From an uncultured Mycoplasma sp. (GTDB lineage: Bacteria > Bacillota_I > Bacilli_A > Mycoplasmatales > Mycoplasmoidaceae): a stretch of DNA of 64,000 nucleotides. Each line of letters starts with the position of its first letter. Position 1 is the first letter of the stretch. This document shows positions 23,149-34,285 of the stretch, piece after piece. Under the pieces are notes generated by a model. It did not search any database and was not told the DNA's origin. It was given only the letters and a program-made list of their open reading frames with translations. The stretch covers positions 62,001 through 126,000 of the forward strand of contig CANSNC010000002.1 in the NCBI GenBank assembly GCA_947648205.1. Reading direction: 5' to 3'. A program made the translations under genes and the position numbers.

Positions 23149-24363
23149 ATGGTTAAATTTGAATCTGTTGTTAAAAATATTGATGATTCCATTACCACTA
23201 ATGGAATCTTTTTTGTTTTGGACAAAAATAAAATCAATTATATTTATAGTGACAATAAAAAGCAATTAGCAGATATATTTAGTATTATTACAGGTTTTTA
23301 TAAACCTAATATTGGTGGATTAATTTATGATGATTATGATTTAAATCAATTCAATTTGAGTGATAAGTTTTTCTTTATAAGAAAAAATATATCAATAATA
23401 TGTCCTTTTAATTCAGATGATAAAAATATGACTGTTATAGATTATTTGTTATTTCATAGTATTTGTATATTTGAAAAAAAACAAGATAGAATTTCAATAA
23501 TTAATCAATTACTTAAGGAATTTGATTTAGATTATTTTAAAAATACAAAAATTAAAATGTTATCAAATAAATTAATAATTAAATTAATGTTAGCTAGTGC
23601 AAAATTATCCAATCCAAAATATTTATTTTTTTATGGGATTGAGCAATATATTTCTACAATAGATTCTTATTTCTTTTTTGTGGATTTAATTTCACAAAAT
23701 TTTAAACTAGAAGATATTACCTTAACAATTTTTGTTAACCAAATCCCAAACAAAAAAACTGGAGAAAAAATTGATATAAAAATAATTAATCTTGATGATT
23801 TGGCAACAACAAATGATGAATTATTAATAAGAGATAATAAACTTTTGGAACATAAAGATTTTTCAGGAAATTTTTTTAAATTATTTTTTTGACTTTTTAA
23901 AAAAAACTTCTTTTTTAATTTTTTAAATGTTGTTTTATTTGTTTTCCTTGGTTTAATTTTTTCTTTGTCATTAGTTTTTTTATTTGAGGGAAATTCAAAT
24001 AGAATATTTGTTATATTAAGTGTTGTATTTTTGAGTTGTATTAATTTTATATTTTCAGTATATTCTTCTATAGCAATATATAAAAATATTAAAAATAATT
24101 TATTTTTAATAACTAGGTGAGGAATTAGTATTATTGAATGTCTTTGGTTGTTAATATTGCACATATTTTTTCTATCATTAATGTATTCTACATTATGATT
24201 ATTACCCTTAATTATTGGACAATTTGTTTTTCAGATTAGTATTAATTGAGTTTTGTCATTAGCTTTATTATTATTTATTTTATTAATAAGTTCTTTAACA
24301 TTAATTTTATTTTTCATTATTAACAATAGAAAAATGGTAAAGAAGTATGATGAAAATTGATAA
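23149..24363 (+). CDS. ABC-ATPase-like pseudoenzyme fused to a four-helix membrane domain
   Basis: 404 residues, 16 nt after atpC and probably in the same operon. The first 230 residues follow the outline of an ABC nucleotide-binding domain: a strand-loop-helix with ITGFYKPNIGGLIYDD (compare GLxxPTSGxIxxDG), then KMLSNKLIIKLMLASAKLSNPKYLFF at the signature/Walker B place. The functional residues are gone: the P-loop place reads SDNKKQLAD, the signature has no GGQ, and Walker B ends in YGIE. The C-terminal 160 residues hold four membrane segments (about 254-280, 287-312, 325-360, 362-390) and several UGA-Trp. Fold assignment is inference; function unknown. Confidence 0.55.
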
Positions 24364-24500
24364 AACAATACACAAATTATAAAAATTGTAAAAATATTTT
24401 ATGCATTAAATTTTTAATGATATAAAATAAAAAGTGATATTTTTTATGTGTATTGATATAAATTATATTAATAGATTGTATTTTATATAGAGGAATTGAT

Positions 24501-24779
24501 ATGAAAAGTTTTAAAGCTAAAATTATTGATGCAATTGGAATTCATGCAAGACCAGCTGCTGCAATTGTTAAAGTATCAGGTAAATTTGAATCAACTATAT
24601 CTATAAAATTATTAGAAAATGACAAAATTGCCAATGGTAAGTCAGTAATTAATTTAATGTCTCTTGGTGCAAAAAAAGATAATAAACTTGAAGTAATAAT
24701 TACAGGTTCTGATGAGGACAAAGCACTAGAAGAAGTTAAACAAGTTATGCTTGATAATAAGTTGATTGAGTTAATATAA
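24501..24779 (+). CDS. ptsH: Phosphocarrier protein HPr
   Basis: PTS phosphocarrier passing phosphate from enzyme I to the EIIA domains. Active-site His15 in IGIHARPAA, and the regulatory-serine motif GKSVINLMSLGA with Ser48 at the HPr-kinase site. 92 residues. AGAGGAATTG ribosome binding site. It forms its own unit: a 137-bp gap precedes it and a terminator follows directly. Confidence 0.97.
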   Translation: MKSFKAKIIDAIGIHARPAAAIVKVSGKFESTISIKLLENDKIANGKSVINLMSLGAKKDNKLEVIITGSDEDKALEEVKQVMLDNKLIELI

Positions 24780-24804
24780 AGCCAAATTAAATTTGGTTTT
24801 TTTT
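24780..24804 (+). terminator. Intrinsic terminator after ptsH
   Basis: AGCCAAA-TTAAA-TTTGGTT hairpin followed by a T8 tract, beginning at the ptsH stop codon. Confidence 0.8.
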
Positions 24805-24815
24805 ATAGGTATTTT

Positions 24816-25733
24816 ATGACTTTTTCTCAAAATGTAAAAGAAGAAATAACAAGAAATTATTATTCTAGTAATCAATTAAAATGCATACTATCAGCATTTC
24901 TAAAAAACAATATTACAATAAATATTTCTAATAATAAATTATTATATGAAACAAAAGTAAGAAATAATTGTATTATCAGATTTATTACAAAATCATTAAG
25001 TTCTTTATATAGAATAAATAAAACACTTTATTTTTCAAAAGATTCAAAATTAAATAATTTGACTACATATAAATTAGAATTTGAAGGTGACTTTAATAAG
25101 ATAGAAAATGAATTGTTTATTTTTAAAGATCCAACTTTTTTGTTACAAACTATAGAAGATAAACAAGCATTTTTAATTGGAGCTTTTTTAAGTGGTGGTA
25201 GTGTTAATAATCCTTCAAGTAGTAATTATCACTTTGAAATTAGAAGTCATAATTTTGACTTAATTGATTATGTTAAAAAAATAATAAGTGAATTAGGTGT
25301 TGATGCCAAAATTATGAAAAGAAAAAATAATTATGTTTTGTATGTTAAGAAATCTGAATACATTTCAGATTTATTAAAATACATGAATGCATCAGAATCA
25401 ATGTATATTTATGAGGATAAAAGAATTTATAGAGATTATACAAATCAAATGCAAAGACTTAATAATCTAGATATTTCAAATCTTAAAAAAACTGTTGATG
25501 CATCTGTTGATCAAGTTAAATGAATCAATGAATTAATTGCACATAAGGAAATATATAATTCATTAAGTGAAAAAGAAAAAATTTTTTGTACTTTAAGACT
25601 TAAATATCAACAAGCTACTTTAAATAATTTAGTTTATTATTACAAAAATGAATTTAATTTAGTTGTTACAAGAACAGGATTAAATCATTATGTAAGAAAA
25701 ATCAGAAATATTTATAATAAAATAAAGAAATAA
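24816..25733 (+). CDS. whiA: WhiA-type DNA-binding protein
   Basis: 305-residue WhiA homologue: an N-terminal part related to LAGLIDADG homing endonucleases (FLIGAFLSGGSVNNPSSSNYHFEIRS at about 128-153) and a C-terminal helix-turn-helix (LSEKEKIFCTLRLKYQQATLNNL). WhiA controls sporulation genes in Streptomyces and affects division in Bacillus; in mycoplasmas it has been linked to ribosomal-protein gene control. A UGA-Trp lies at residue 236. The start is placed at the first Met after the ptsH terminator. Confidence 0.92.
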
Positions 25734-25812
25734 ATTAGTTATTTTAATAGAATAATTTAGTTAATAAATGTAATCTACTTATTTTATAATTATAGTTATC
25801 ACTAGGAAAAAT

Positions 25813-28128
25813 ATGTCAGTAAATAATATTAATTTGTATAGAAAATATCGCCCACAGTCATTTAGTGAAATACAAGGTCAAGAATTTGTAGTGAGAACTT
25901 TAAAAAATTCTATTATTAATAATAAATTGTCTCATGCATACATTTTATCTGGATCACGTGGTGTTGGAAAAACATCTATTGCTAAAATTTTTGCAAAAGC
26001 TCTTAATTGTTTAAATTCTATAGATGGTGATTGTTGCAATAAATGCAATAATTGTTTATCTATTAACAATGCTATTTCTTTGGATGTTGTTGAAATAGAT
26101 GCAGCTAGTAATAATGGTGTAGCTGATGTTAGAAATCTCATTGATAATATTAATTATCTGCCTATTTCATTAAAGTATAAAGTTTATATAATTGATGAAG
26201 CACATATGCTTACTAATGGAGCATGAAATGCACTGTTAAAAACTATAGAAGACCCTCCAAAACATTTGCTATTTGTATTTGCAACTACTGAACCACATAA
26301 AATACCATTAACTATTATTTCTAGATGTCAAAAGTTTTCTTTATATAATCTGTCATTATTTGAACTTGAAAATATGATAAAAAGAATTTGCGAAATTGAA
26401 AACATTAAAATAAAAAATGATGCAATAAAAAAAATTTCTTATATAGCAGATGGATCTGCTCGTGATTGTTTAACTCTTTTGGGTCAAATTGATACATATA
26501 CAAATTCTGACATTACAATTGAAGCTATTAATCAAGTTTTTGGATTATTGGATTTAGATAAGAAGATTGAGTTTATCAATAATATTATTGGATGTAAATT
26601 TGAAAAAATAATTGAAAGTATTAAAGAGTTTGAATTTAAGGGAATTGATTTTTATCAATTAGCAATTGAAATTATAGAAATATTATTTGATAAGTTAATT
26701 TATGAAAAAACAACTAATGATACTTTATTAAAAGTTTTATCAAAATTAAATTTAGGTTTAATTGTTATTGATTCAAAGCAACTTGTTAAGTTAATAGAAG
26801 TGTGGCAAGATGGTCTGTTTAAAATAAAAACTAATTCTAATCCAAAATTTTATTTTGAATTAACATGTTTAACTGCAACAAAAGTATTTGATTTTGATTT
26901 ATCAATAAATACCTCATCAATAGATTACAATAAGCAAACACAAATTAATGATGAATCTTTAAAAATTAGTTCAAATAATATTGCTCCTGAAATTAAGGTT
27001 AGTTTAGATAGCCAACCAATTAAAAAAGTTAGTGAAGGTGAGTTTTCACAGGTTTTATTTGATAATGTGGTTACTAAAAAAATTTATGGAAATTCTAATG
27101 AAATTAACAATATTAATTACATAAAATTATCAAATAATAAAACAGAAAATAATTCTCTTGAAAAATTAAGCAATATTTCTGAATCTATTGTAGAGAAAGA
27201 AAAATGTATTGAAAAAAATGTTGATCATATTTCAACACCTACTGTTTTAGATGTATCTAATATAATTAAAAAATCAATTTCTACAACTCCCTTTTTTGAA
27301 CCTTCAAATGTAAATGATGTTATTAATAAAACTTTAGAAAAAAATTCTTCTAAAAAAAAGAAAGCAGAGGAATTTCAAGAAGTTAATTTATTTAATATGC
27401 AGTTTGATGATTTGGAACAACAACCTAGTGATTTAAATGTTAAAGAGGAAATTGAACAGGTAACAAATGTTGAAGAAAACAAAATAAAAGATGAACAAAC
27501 TGAGTTGGTTAAAGAAGATAAATTTGATGAAAGACAAAAAATAATTGATGATTTTAAAAATAATTTAAAAACTATTACTAAAAATACATCTATCACAAAA
27601 GTTAGTAAGCAAAATCAATTAGAAAAAGATGTTGTAAAAAATAATGTTGTAAATATTATTGAATATGGAAATGATCAAAAGTTTAATATTTTTTGTAAAA
27701 TAGCAGATAACAAAAATAATGATGTTAAAGAAAAAATTAATACAATATTTTTAACAATCAAAGATAAGATGGCTAAAACATTAGAAGAAGGTTATTTTGT
27801 AAATGCTAGTAAAATCTTGCTTGCATCAAATAATGGAGTAATTATTTTATTTGATGAGCAAATTGCTTGTAAAAATTTAAATTCAAATTCAAACAATGTA
27901 AATTTTTTAAGGTATTTAAAAGAAAAATTTAAAGGTGTATATTTGTTTTTAGCACTTACAAAAAACGAAGCTCAAGATTTTGCAAATAAATACAAAGAAC
28001 ATTTAAAAGAAAATAATAAATTAGATGATGTTAATATTGATGATTTATTAGATAAAATAAATAAGAAAGAAACAATAAAAGATTTAGCTGTTAACATGCT
28101 AGGTGATTTAATTGAGGAGGAAAAATAA
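25813..28128 (+). CDS. dnaX: DNA polymerase III tau/gamma subunit
   Basis: Clamp-loader ATPase of 771 residues. It opens LYRKYRPQSFSEIQGQE; Walker A GSRGVGKTS (47-55), zinc ligands in CCNKCNNC (74-81), Walker B YIIDEAHML, then a UGA-Trp, LLKTIEDPPKH and the SRC motif SRCQKF. After the AAA and collar domains (to about 370), a long acidic, lysine-rich, low-complexity stretch (about 380-620) precedes a small folded C-terminus. It starts the dnaX-ybaB-recR operon. Confidence 0.96.
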
Positions 28129-28131
28129 TTT

Positions 28132-28425
28132 ATGAATATGCAAAAAATTTTAGCTGAAGCTAAAAAAATGCAAGCAAGTCTTGATAAAAAAATTGCTGAA
28201 TTTGATTCTAAAGAATTTGAATATAATTATAAAAATTATATTTCAATAAAAATTAAGGGTAATTTAGAAATAATTAGTATTTCTATAGATAATCAGTTAG
28301 TTGATCCTGAAGATAAAAATATTTTGGAAGAGATGGTTGCTGAAGCAGTAAATGAAGCTGTTAGTAAAACAAGTGCTGAAAAAAATAAAGTTACACAAAT
28401 TGCAATGCCAAAAATGCCATTTTAA
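28132..28425 (+). CDS. ybaB: YbaB/EbfC family nucleoid-associated protein
   Basis: 97-residue DNA-binding protein typical between dnaX and recR. An N-terminal helix (MQKILAEAKKMQASLDKKIAEF) and a beta-rich core with DPEDKNILEEMVAEAVNEA are the family pattern; it ends in an MPKMPF tail. Its ATG is 3 nt after the dnaX stop. GAGGAGG precedes it. Confidence 0.92.
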   Translation: MNMQKILAEAKKMQASLDKKIAEFDSKEFEYNYKNYISIKIKGNLEIISISIDNQLVDPEDKNILEEMVAEAVNEAVSKTSAEKNKVTQIAMPKMPF

Positions 28426-28431
28426 TTTAAT

Positions 28432-29034
28432 ATGAAACCAAAAGAATTTGAATATCTTGTTGATGCATTAAAATCATTACCAAGTATTTCTTCAAAGTCT
28501 GCTAATAAGATAGCTTACTATTTATTGAAATCTGATGAAAAATACTATAATGATTTCATCTCAAGAATTATAGATGCAAAAACAAATATTAAACAATGCA
28601 TGTTTTGTAATAACTTAGTTTCTAATTCATATTCTTGTGATATTTGTAGAAATATAGATCGTAGAAATAGACAGATGTGCATTGTAACAACAGTTGATGA
28701 TTTATATAAAATTGAATCATCTGAGTCATTTTATGGAATTTATTATGTTTTAGAAAATGAGTTGGATTACAAAAATAAAGAATCTTTAAATAATATTAAT
28801 TTTGAAAAACTAATGAATACAATTAATAAATTCAATATAAATGAAATATTATTAGCAACTAATTTAACTCCAAATGGTGAACTTACAGCAAGTTATATTA
28901 GAAAATATTTAGTGGAACAAAATTTAAATATTGAATTTTATAGATTAGCTACAGGAATACCATTAAATTCATCGATTGATTACATTGATTGAGAATCTTT
29001 AAAATTTTCTATAAAAAATAAAATAAAAATATAG
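28432..29034 (+). CDS. recR: Recombination mediator RecR
   Basis: 200-residue RecR: helix-hairpin-helix start (LPSISSKSANKIAYYLL), zinc finger CMFCNNL...CDIC (about 58-71), Toprim domain (MCIVTTVDDLYKIE, LATNLTPNGELTASYI) and the C-terminal RLATGIPLNSSIDYID. A UGA-Trp then adds 14 residues. RecR works with RecO, present at 48329, to load RecA. Confidence 0.96.
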
Positions 29035-29071
29035 TAATATATTGAAAAGAAATATGGAGGTTTTCAAAAAA

Positions 29072-29440
29072 ATGAGTGCTTTAGATATCTTTATGCAAAT
29101 TATTGGATATTTAGGAGCTGTTGGTATTGCAATTTTCAGTATGCCACAACTTATAAATCTAATTAAAACAAAAGATACCACACATGTTAATGCTTGATTA
29201 TTTGGACTTTTAGCAGTAAGTTCATTATGTTTTATGGTTTCAGGTTTTTATAGTTTTGCTGGAATGTTACAAGAAAAAGGAATAAATGGTGCAGCCTTTC
29301 AATTAGCTGTTTCTATTGCAAACTTCTTTTCATGTTCAATTGCAACTATTGTTTTAATTTTTAAATTGGTTATCAAAATTAAAGCTAAAAAATTAAATAT
29401 GACAGAAGCAGAATATTGCAGTCAAAAAACAAACAAGTAA
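29072..29440 (+). CDS. Small PQ-loop (SemiSWEET-like) membrane protein
   Basis: 122 residues with three hydrophobic helices (about 5-26, 42-65, 74-100). The motif FSMPQLINLIKTKDTTHVNAWLF is the PQ-loop signature with the following Trp by UGA. A single three-helix unit matches SemiSWEET-type transporters that dimerise. The substrate, often a sugar or amino acid, cannot be told. The ATG at 29072 follows GGAGG by 11 nt; an in-frame ATG at 29054 is possible but overlaps that site. Confidence 0.75.
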
Positions 29441-29459
29441 AAATTTAAACAATATTTTT

Positions 29460-29484
29460 AAGAGATTGAAAAATCTCTTTTTTA
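29460..29484 (+). terminator. Intrinsic terminator
   Basis: AAGAGATT-GAAA-AATCTCTT hairpin followed by TTTT, 20 nt after the PQ-loop gene. Confidence 0.85.
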
Positions 29485-29492
29485 ATGTAAAT

Positions 29493-29546
29493 TATGGGAA
29501 TAACTTATATATATAAGTTTATTTATTATAAAGTTATTCGTCCATA
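29493..29546. repeat. Imperfect inverted repeat upstream of a surface-protein gene
   Basis: Left arm TATGGGAATAACTTATA (29493-29509); the right arm (29527-29546) reads TATGGACGAATAACTTTATA on the other strand. The arms share TATGG and AATAACTT-TATA, separated by about 17 nt. There is no T-run, so it does not look like a terminator. The right arm contains TTCGTCCATATAA, resembling the CGTC-TATA motif of copies A and B. Possible operator or recombinase site. Confidence 0.45.
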
Positions 29547-29643
29547 TAAATGTGTATATGTTAAGCTGTAATAAAATTTATAATGTAAATTCAAACTCAA
29601 TCACAATATGTTGAGATTATTATTAAGAGTAGGAACCAAAATT

Positions 29644-31476
29644 ATGATAGGTAATAAAGTTAAAAAGATATTATCTATAACTGGTGCTACAATAGCAGTT
29701 TCTGGTGTTGGATTAGGTGTAGTTATAGATCATCTTAAAAATAATAAAGATTTAAATAATATTCAGTTAAATACTATCTCTCAAAATATTTTAAAGTCTG
29801 GAGATAATATTTATAATTTGTCTGCTGCACTAATTACAAAAGAAATTACTGACACTCACTATAAATTTAGATTAGCAATTGCTGGAACAAATGGTCTTGT
29901 TGTTTCTAACAGAAATTTTTATGAAATTTATAATAATAAAACATATGTAAATAAACCAAAATGAGAATCTGAAACTGGTTCATATGTGTACACAGTAGAA
30001 AGAACTGATGTTGAAAAAATTGTTTCATTTTCATATGATATTCAATTACCAAATACTGATAAAGTTACAATTGTTGCAAATGATTTTGTTGTAAGACCAA
30101 TTTTTAAAAATAATAAAATTGTATTAACTCCTAATTTAAAATATATTACTAATGCAATAGAAATTATTGATGTTGATTTTAGTGACTCAAATTACAAATA
30201 TTATGATTCTTTAAAATTAATTTGAGAAAGAAAATATAATATTCCTGGAACAATATTCAATCAAATAGAAACATCACTTTTTGATAGTGAAAAAGTTTTT
30301 AATAAAGAATTTTGTGGAAAGTATATTAAGGTTACAGCAATAGAAAATATTTTAGCTCCAATTGGTTTATATAAAAGTGGAGAATATCAATTTGCAAATT
30401 TTGAAGTTGGTAAAATAACAAGTAATATTGTAAATATAAAACCTGGAATGTTAAGTCAATATAAACTAAATTATGAATTTGTTGATTTTCATACAATAAG
30501 TTTAAAAGCATCTTTTATTTCAAATAGTAGTCAAAAAGAAAATGATTATGAAATTTGTTATTGAGAATTTAGAGAAAATTATGGAGATTGAAAGCAACTA
30601 AATACAAGTCAAAAAGATCTTTTAGAAAAATATGATTTGAATAATACTGTTGAATATAGATTTGTTTATAGATTAAAGAATGGAAATGATTTTGATATTT
30701 CATATTCTAATGTTGTTTCTTTTGATGGAATAAATGATTTAAAAATTAAAAAGAAAAATAATGTTCTTTTTGTTGATTTACCAGAATTTATTAATAAATA
30801 TGATGTTGATTATAAATGATATGTATCATCTGATAATCTAAACTATTCAGAACTTGATAATTCTTCATATGAATTATTAATTAATGAAAAAGACAATCTT
30901 TATTATAAATTAGTTTTAAATTCATCAAATGTCTTTAACAATTTTGAGTTACCATCATTTCACATTCAAAATGAAGTAATTAATGAAAAAACAGAAGTAG
31001 AATTTTACAATTCTTTTGTGGATGCAATAAGTGTAAGAGCAAAATTAAATATGACAACTGATAAAAATATTCATTATGTATGAGGAAGTGAATCAGTAAT
31101 ATTAAAAGATAAAACAGGTGATTCTATTACTTTGCCTAGAGATGCAAAATCTAAAACATATTGAGTATTTGCTGTATGTGGAGATAAAATTACTGAGAAA
31201 ACATTTTTTGATGTTACAGAAGCTTTTAAACCATATCTTTCTTTAGAAAATGCTGGAACACATATTGTTGCAGAGATTGGAAATAGAAATTTAAAAGATG
31301 ATTCATTAAGTTACATTTGATATAAGTCATTAGATAATAAAAAATTTAACATAGTTGAAAACAGTGCAAGCAAAATTTTGAATCTAGAAAAACACCCTGA
31401 TGCAAAATTTGTAAAACTAAAATTAACATACATTGAAGATAATGATATATTGATGTCAAGTTCAATTTCTGTATAA
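29644..31476 (+). CDS. Membrane-anchored repetitive surface protein with Ig-like units
   Basis: 610 residues. N-terminal anchor: KVKKILSITGATIAVSGVGLGVVI, with no lipobox Cys. The rest is extracellular-type, Asn/Ser-rich beta sequence with many UGA-Trp. A loosely repeated unit can be seen four times: CYWEFRENYGDWKQL, YKWYVSSDNLNYSEL, YVWGSESVILKDK and YIWYKSLDNKKFNIV, each followed by a short strand ending in a YxxV/L-type strand. This is the pattern of tandem Ig-like domains with a core Trp. Start 29644 is chosen for AGGAACC upstream; ATG 29608 is an alternative. Likely an adhesin or surface structural protein, by inference only. Confidence 0.65.
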
Positions 31477-31485
31477 ACTAATTTT

Positions 31486-31517
31486 AAATCTATAGTTATA
31501 GACTATAGATTTTTTTA
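31486..31517 (+). terminator. Intrinsic terminator
   Basis: Perfect 11-bp stem AAATCTATAGT / ACTATAGATTT with a 5-nt loop and a T-run, 10 nt after the surface-protein stop. Confidence 0.9.
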
Positions 31518-31617
31518 TTATCTAATTAATATTATTTTCACCAAAACATTTGGATTTCTTATAAATATTGTATAAATTTGTTATTTATTTTTTAATAGTA
31601 TCTATAAACATGTTAAA

Positions 31618-31648
31618 TTGGTTATTTATTTTAATAAATTTTTATAAT
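31618..31648 (+). promoter_or_regulatory. Candidate promoter of the MoxR/VWA cassette
   Basis: TTGGTT (31618-31623), 19-nt spacer, TATAAT (31643-31648), giving a leader of about 35 nt with GAAAGGT ahead of the ATG at 31692. Confidence 0.45.
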
Positions 31649-31691
31649 ATAATTAATATAGTTGTATTAAATTTTTTGTGAAAGGTTTTGT

Positions 31692-32513
31692 ATGGCAGAA
31701 CAAAAAATAAATGAAAAAAAAGAAAATCTTAAAGAAGAAGACAAGCAAAGAGAAACTTTAGATTACGAATATGATGCTGAAGAGTTTAGAAAAAACCTCC
31801 TTTTATACACTAGAATTATTGATAAGTCTGATGAAATAGTTGAAGTAATTTATAAGTTTATGAATAAAACTTTAGATTCCCCAACTAAAGCTGAAATTGA
31901 TTTATATAGAAAATCAATAATCATGGCTTTAAGAAAAGGAAACCACAAAAAATATGGTTACCTTTATAAGATTATTGCAAAGAATGTCTATGATTATAAA
32001 GAATTTGTTAGAGATGAACAACAAAAAGCTCAAAATCAAGTAATTATTAATCCTAATATTTTTGCTATTTCTTGAGATGATTTACAAGCAAATATCAAAG
32101 ATAAATTAAGAAATTCTGACTCTGATATGATATCGCCTGCAAGTCTTGAAAGGGCATATAAAGATGAACTTGATAAAGTAAAAAAATTATATGCGAAGTT
32201 GAAGGACATGAGAGATAATGGTGTTGATGTTTCTGAAGAAACTATTGATACTACTAGATCTACAATGTTAAAACTTACAGATCTTGTAAACATCTTTATG
32301 CTTGAGAATTTTAATGAACTTGAACCAATGATGCAAGAAATTCAAGTTTTTGAAAAATATCATACATTTAGTACTAATAAAGAAAATTCAATTTTTATAG
32401 ATGCGAATTTTAAAAACATCACAAATTTAGCACCACCAAGAAAAGATAATGATGCTGTGACAAAAAAATATGTTGATGAACAAATTGAGAGAATATTATT
32501 ACAATTGAAATAA
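31692..32513 (+). CDS. MoxR/VWA-cassette partner protein with phage-fibre-like C-terminus
   Basis: 273 residues, mostly helical, soluble. Residues 50-100 (YKFMNKTLDSPTKAE, then a basic helix) resemble residues 20-70 of the VWA protein two genes on, including an identical PTKAE. The middle is a charged coiled-coil-like stretch (about 145-220). The end, NFKNITNLAPPRKDNDAV followed by TKKYVDEQI, closely matches the NLxxPxxDxDAVxKKYVD motif of phage tail fibres and trimeric adhesin stalks. One UGA-Trp at residue 128. First gene of a three-gene unit; no function known. Confidence 0.7.
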
Positions 32514-32535
32514 AGTCAAATAGTGGAGATTTATT

Positions 32536-34260
32536 ATGGAAAGAAAAAATATGAATGTAAATAGTGAATTATATGAAAAAATTAAAAGGGAAGCAGAATA
32601 TACTAGAACTGCTGCTACAAATGTTGTAAATAAAATTGCTGTTGACTTAGTTGAAAGAGAAGAAATTTTAAAATTATCATTTCTTTGTGCAATGGCTGGG
32701 GAGTCAATTTTCATGTTAGGTCCTCCAGGGATTGCTAAATCATTGGTTTCAAGAAAAGTTGAAAGTATTTTTAAAAATGCAAAATCTTTTGAAGTTTTAA
32801 TGAACAGATATTCAACACCAGATGAAATTTTTGGTCCTATTGATATTACAGAACTTAAAAAAGGAAAATATTTAAGAAAAACTGAAGGTTATTTACCAGA
32901 TGTTAACATTGGGTTTTTAGATGAAATTTGAAAAGCAAGTTCATCTATTCAAAATGCATTGTTGATGATTATTAATGAAAAGTTGTTTGTTAATGATGGA
33001 AAACCAGTAAAGTGTGATCTTGCTTTAATTATTGCAGCATCAAATGAGTTACCAGAACGTAATAAAGGATTGGAAGCCTTGTGAGACCGTTTCATTATTA
33101 GAGTTGATATGAAACCAATTCAAAATGAAGAAAAATTCTTACAATTATTCACAAATACTGCCAACTTATTGGAAAAACAAAATATTACAGAAGATGAAAG
33201 ATTTGATTTGTCAATTTTAAAGAAAGTTGCAAAAAATGCTGAATATGTAGAAATTCCTAAAAATGTTCAAGCTTTCACTTCTTTATTAAGAGAAAAAATT
33301 GTTGCTTTTAATAAGACTGAATTAGAAAGAAATCCTGAAGCAAATGATTTTGATTTGATTTATGTATCTGACCGTAAATGAAAGAAAATTGGTGGTTTAT
33401 TAAGAACATCTGCATTTATTAATGGTAGAATGTATGTTGATATCACAGATTGTTTTATTTTAGAAAATGTATTGTGAAACAATCCTACTCAAATTCCTGC
33501 TATTAAACAAATGATTAATGATTGTGCAGCTTCTATTGAATATGGTATTGAAGGTAGATATTCATATGCTGTAGATTCATTTAACAAAATTAGAGATACT
33601 ATAATTGATAATATTGCAATTCATGAAGCAAAAACTGATGTAATTATTAAAGCTTACAGAAATAAAGAAGATGTTTATTACTATTTTATGGATGCAGATA
33701 AAAATAAATATTTCTTTAAGAAAGAAGATATTGATAACATTCCAAAAAATGAAAACTTTGAAGTTATGGATTGAATGTTAAGTTATTGTACAGCTGAAGA
33801 ATTTAAAACTTCTTCATCATCTGTAAATAAAGCATTAGTTAAATATGATGGTACTAATTTCTTTATTTATAAAGATAATGATGAAAATGGTGAAAAAATT
33901 AAAATTTATACAAACTTTGAAGAAAAAGAAGTTGATCATTATAGACTTGTTAGACCAACTGTTGAATTCATTAAAGATGTTAAAAACACAGCAACTGCTT
34001 TAATTAATAAAATAAATTCTGATGTTGAGTCATTAAAGAGTTTAAAAAACAGAAATTTTGAAAATATGACTGCATCTAACTTATTTGTTGAAAACAAAAA
34101 TCTTGGTTTCTTAAAAGATGCAATTTCAAACTCAATAGTTACTCTTGAAGACATCATAGATAAAATTAAAGATATGTTTGTTTATGTGAAACTTATTAAC
34201 TATGGATTTACTACAAAAGACAAACAAAAAATTCTTCCTACAATTGATGCTAGCAAATAA
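32536..34260 (+). CDS. MoxR/RavA-type AAA+ ATPase
   Basis: 574 residues. The AAA+ core has Walker A GPPGIAKS (62-69), EIFGPIDITELKKG, Walker B GFLDEIW (about 126-132, Trp by UGA), sensor 1 IIAASNELPE, and LWDRFIIR with the arginine finger (about 183). MoxR/RavA ATPases act as chaperones with VWA proteins. The C-terminal 240 residues are unlike RavA as I know it and contain two similar beta patches (EDVYYYFMDADKNKYFF and TNFFIYKDNDENGEKIKIY) and a helical end. Preceded by GGAGA; 22 nt after the partner gene and 25 nt before the VWA gene. Confidence 0.88.
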
Positions 34261-34285
34261 TATTAATTTTATAAGTGTAATATAA

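Noticed and set aside
23667-24164. Long minus-strand frame inside the pseudo-ABC gene
   Set aside because: Lysine/phenylalanine-rich complement of membrane-coding sequence with no ribosome binding site; a shadow of the plus-strand gene.
29493-29546. Invertible promoter of the M. penetrans type
   Set aside because: Inner segment is only about 17 nt and holds no promoter boxes, so inversion could not switch a promoter in the known way. Kept only as an unexplained repeat.
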